A stretch of 6,260 bases of DNA from positions 1-6,260 of the forward strand of contig DAOVRZ010000173.1 in assembly GCA_030627905.1 (NCBI GenBank), written 5' to 3'. The DNA is from JAGMES01 sp023128035 (lineage in GTDB: Bacteria > Bacillota > Halanaerobiia > DY22613). The position numbers and the translations under genes were made by a program. The notes under the pieces were generated by a model. That model searched no databases. It saw only the letters and a list, made by a program, of their open reading frames with translations, and was not told the origin of the DNA. Every line of letters begins with the position of its first letter. Positions within the stretch are counted from its first letter, which is position 1. Shown here piece after piece: positions 5,173 through 6,260 of this stretch.

Positions 5173-6069
5173 ATGGCAGGAGATGGAACCGTCCAACTAA
5201 TCGATGAAAAAGGAAAAAGAATAGATGGACGAGATTTAGACGAATTACGTCCTTTAAGTATTAAAATTGGTGTATTAAAAAATGCAGATGGTTCTGCAGA
5301 AATTCGAATGGGAAAGAACATTATTGTTGCTGCGGTATACGGACCTAGAGAACTGCATCCAAAACACAGAGCATTACCAGATAAAGCATTAATTCAATGC
5401 TTTTATCGAATGTCAACTTTTTCAGTCAATGACAGAAAAAGCCCAGCTCCCTCAAGGAGAGAAAGGGAAATTTCTATGATTCTTGCAGATTCCTTATCTT
5501 CAGTTGTTCTAACAGAAAAGTATCCAAGAACAGCTATAGATGTATATATGCAAGTACTTCAAGCTGATGGTGGTACTCGTTGTGCTAGTTTGATAGCTGC
5601 TTCTGTTGCTCTAGCTGATGCTGGAGTTCCAATGAGAGGTATAGTTTCCTCAGTAGCCGCGGGATTAATTAATGACAAAGTTGTTCTAGATTTATATGAT
5701 TTAGAAGACCAGAAGGGATCTGGTGATATGCCTGTAGCATATGCTCCTACTTTAGATGAAATTTCTTTACTTCAACTAGATGGAGTCTTCACCTTAGATC
5801 AATTTGACGAAAGCTTAGATTTGGCTGTCAAAGGTGCAAAAGAAATATTCGAAATTCAAAAAAAGGCCCTAAAACAGAAATATACAGATATTAGAGCTGA
5901 AGTCAAGGAAAAACCTAAAGCTGAAGTCAAGGAAAAACCTAAAGCTGAAGTCAAGGAAGTACCTAAAGCTGAAGTCAAGGAAGTACCTAAAGCTGAAGTC
6001 AAGGAAGTACCTAAAGCTGAAGTCAAGGAAAAACCTAAAGCTGAAGTCAAAGAAGAAGGAGTAGAGTAA
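5173..6069 (+). CDS. rrp41: Exosome catalytic subunit Rrp41 with a repetitive Lys/Glu/Pro C-terminal tail
   Basis: Rrp41 is the active RNase PH-like subunit of the archaeal exosome; with Rrp42 it forms a hexameric ring that degrades RNA 3'-5' using phosphate, or adds A-rich tails. Counting from the ATG at 5173 (298 residues), the RNase PH core spans about 1-240. It has KRIDGR (15-20), GVLKNADGSAEI, YGPRELHPKH, the RNA-contacting PAPSRRERE (91-99), PRTAIDVYMQVLQADGGTR and DMPVAYAP (185-192). D185 there is equivalent to the catalytic aspartate of characterised archaeal Rrp41. The core is followed by a tail of six 8-residue repeats (AEVKEKPK or AEVKEVPK) and AEVKEEGVE, which characterised archaeal Rrp41 proteins I recall do not have. 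An ATG at 5158 would add five residues; I prefer 5173 because of the Shine-Dalgarno-like site and the usual spacing to the KRxDGR motif. rrp42 follows after one base. Confidence 0.95.
   Translation: MAGDGTVQLIDEKGKRIDGRDLDELRPLSIKIGVLKNADGSAEIRMGKNIIVAAVYGPRELHPKHRALPDKALIQCFYRMSTFSVNDRKSPAPSRREREISMILADSLSSVVLTEKYPRTAIDVYMQVLQADGGTRCASLIAASVALADAGVPMRGIVSSVAAGLINDKVVLDLYDLEDQKGSGDMPVAYAPTLDEISLLQLDGVFTLDQFDESLDLAVKGAKEIFEIQKKALKQKYTDIRAEVKEKPKAEVKEKPKAEVKEVPKAEVKEVPKAEVKEVPKAEVKEKPKAEVKEEGVE
5896..6057 (+). repeat. 24-bp in-frame tandem repeat encoding the Rrp41 tail (6 full copies plus a partial)
   Basis: The unit is GCTGAAGTCAAGGAA followed by AAACCTAAA or GTACCTAAA. Copies begin at 5896, 5920, 5944, 5968, 5992 and 6016, and a partial seventh begins at 6040. 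Copies 1, 2 and 6 are identical to each other, and copies 3, 4 and 5 are identical to each other; the two types differ at two bases (AA to GT, changing Lys to Val). Such uniformity, including third positions, points to recent expansion by slippage or unequal recombination. Because the unit is a multiple of three, copy changes keep the frame. An assembler could have miscounted the copies. Confidence 0.97.
6058..6061 (+). promoter_or_regulatory. Shine-Dalgarno site of rrp42
   Basis: GGAG at the very end of the rrp41 reading frame lies nine bases before the ATG at 6071. It uses codons of the Rrp41 C-terminus (EEGVE), just outside the tandem repeat. Confidence 0.45.
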
Positions 6070-6070
6070 A

Positions 6071-6260
6071 ATGGGAGATAATTATGTTATTAGTGAAATA
6101 GAGAAAGATCACATTCTATTCCTTTTGGAACAGAATAAGAGATCCGATAATCGAGAATTGATTCAGATGAGAGAGATTAATATTGAAACACATTATGTAG
6201 GAAAAGCCGAAGGATCAGCGGTTGTAACACTTGGAGATACCACACTGATCGTTGGAGTTA
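6071..6260 (+). CDS. rrp42: Exosome subunit Rrp42 (partial, N-terminal 63 residues)
   Basis: Rrp42 is the inactive RNase PH-like partner of Rrp41 in the exosome ring and contributes to RNA binding and to the active-site interface. The visible part begins MGDNYVISEIEKDHILFLLE, then NKRSDNRE, which corresponds to the KRxDGRE motif of the family (here Asn replaces Gly), and ends with GSAVVTLGDTTLIVGV, the usual first core strands. The ATG lies one base after the rrp41 stop, and the gene runs off the right edge. The order SBDS-rrp4-rrp41-rrp42 is the standard archaeal arrangement, which strengthens the call. Confidence 0.93.
   Translation, partial: MGDNYVISEIEKDHILFLLEQNKRSDNRELIQMREINIETHYVGKAEGSAVVTLGDTTLIVGV

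Noticed and set aside
4727..5321. Two short minus-strand frames opposite rrp4 and rrp41
   Set aside because: Both lie antisense to highly conserved exosome genes and have no ribosome binding site or family features.
5856..6050. Minus-strand open frame encoding a repetitive TSALGFSL/TSALGTSL peptide
   Set aside because: It is the antisense reading of the 24-bp repeat in rrp41; the repeat unit simply lacks stops on that strand.
5896..6057. CRISPR-like repeat array
   Set aside because: The units are directly adjacent with no spacers and in frame with rrp41; this is a coding tandem repeat.

Overview
The window looks archaeal. Its right-hand half carries the archaeal RNA-exosome gene order SBDS - rrp4 - rrp41 - rrp42. 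The left half adds other archaeal-type genes: a PAC2/COG2047 protein, a THEP1 NTPase and CxxC zinc-ribbon membrane or Cys-rich proteins. The DNA is strongly A+T-rich. TTTAAATATA-type TATA boxes, rather than bacterial -35/-10 pairs, lie upstream of genes. An Asgard-like or related A+T-rich, uncultivated lineage would fit, but that placement is a guess from style and not something the sequence proves.

Layout. Positions 1-3572 are all on the minus strand. From right to left they hold: a THEP1-type nucleoside-triphosphatase (3572-3060); an Fpg/Nei-type DNA glycosylase joined to it as TAA-ATG with no gap (3059 leftwards); a zinc-ribbon membrane protein that overlaps the broken end of the glycosylase (2434-1793); a PAC2 protein (1628-849); a DUF3795-like Cys-rich protein split by a one-base frameshift in a T10 run (760-307); and the N-terminal part of a small membrane protein cut by the window edge (230-1). 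Positions 3701-6260 are on the plus strand and hold SBDS, Rrp4, Rrp41 and the start of Rrp42, closely packed or overlapping. A 128-base divergent region (3573-3700) separates the two transcription units.

How the genes work together. Rrp4 caps the Rrp41/Rrp42 hexameric ring of the archaeal exosome, and SBDS is the ribosome-maturation factor commonly encoded with it, so the plus-strand operon is an RNA-processing and ribosome-biogenesis unit. On the minus strand THEP1 and the glycosylase may be translationally coupled.

The most notable departures from normal are three. The glycosylase has lost its C-terminal third at the same place where the membrane protein has lost its N-terminal part, which suggests a deletion or a misassembly. 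The DUF3795 gene is interrupted at a homopolymer. Rrp41 ends in a near-perfect 24-bp tandem repeat encoding a Lys/Glu/Pro tail. I see no mobile element, CRISPR array, tRNA or rRNA, and no convincing new multi-gene system. Once the left-edge gene and the full frameshifted gene are included, no stretch over 300 bases is without a gene.
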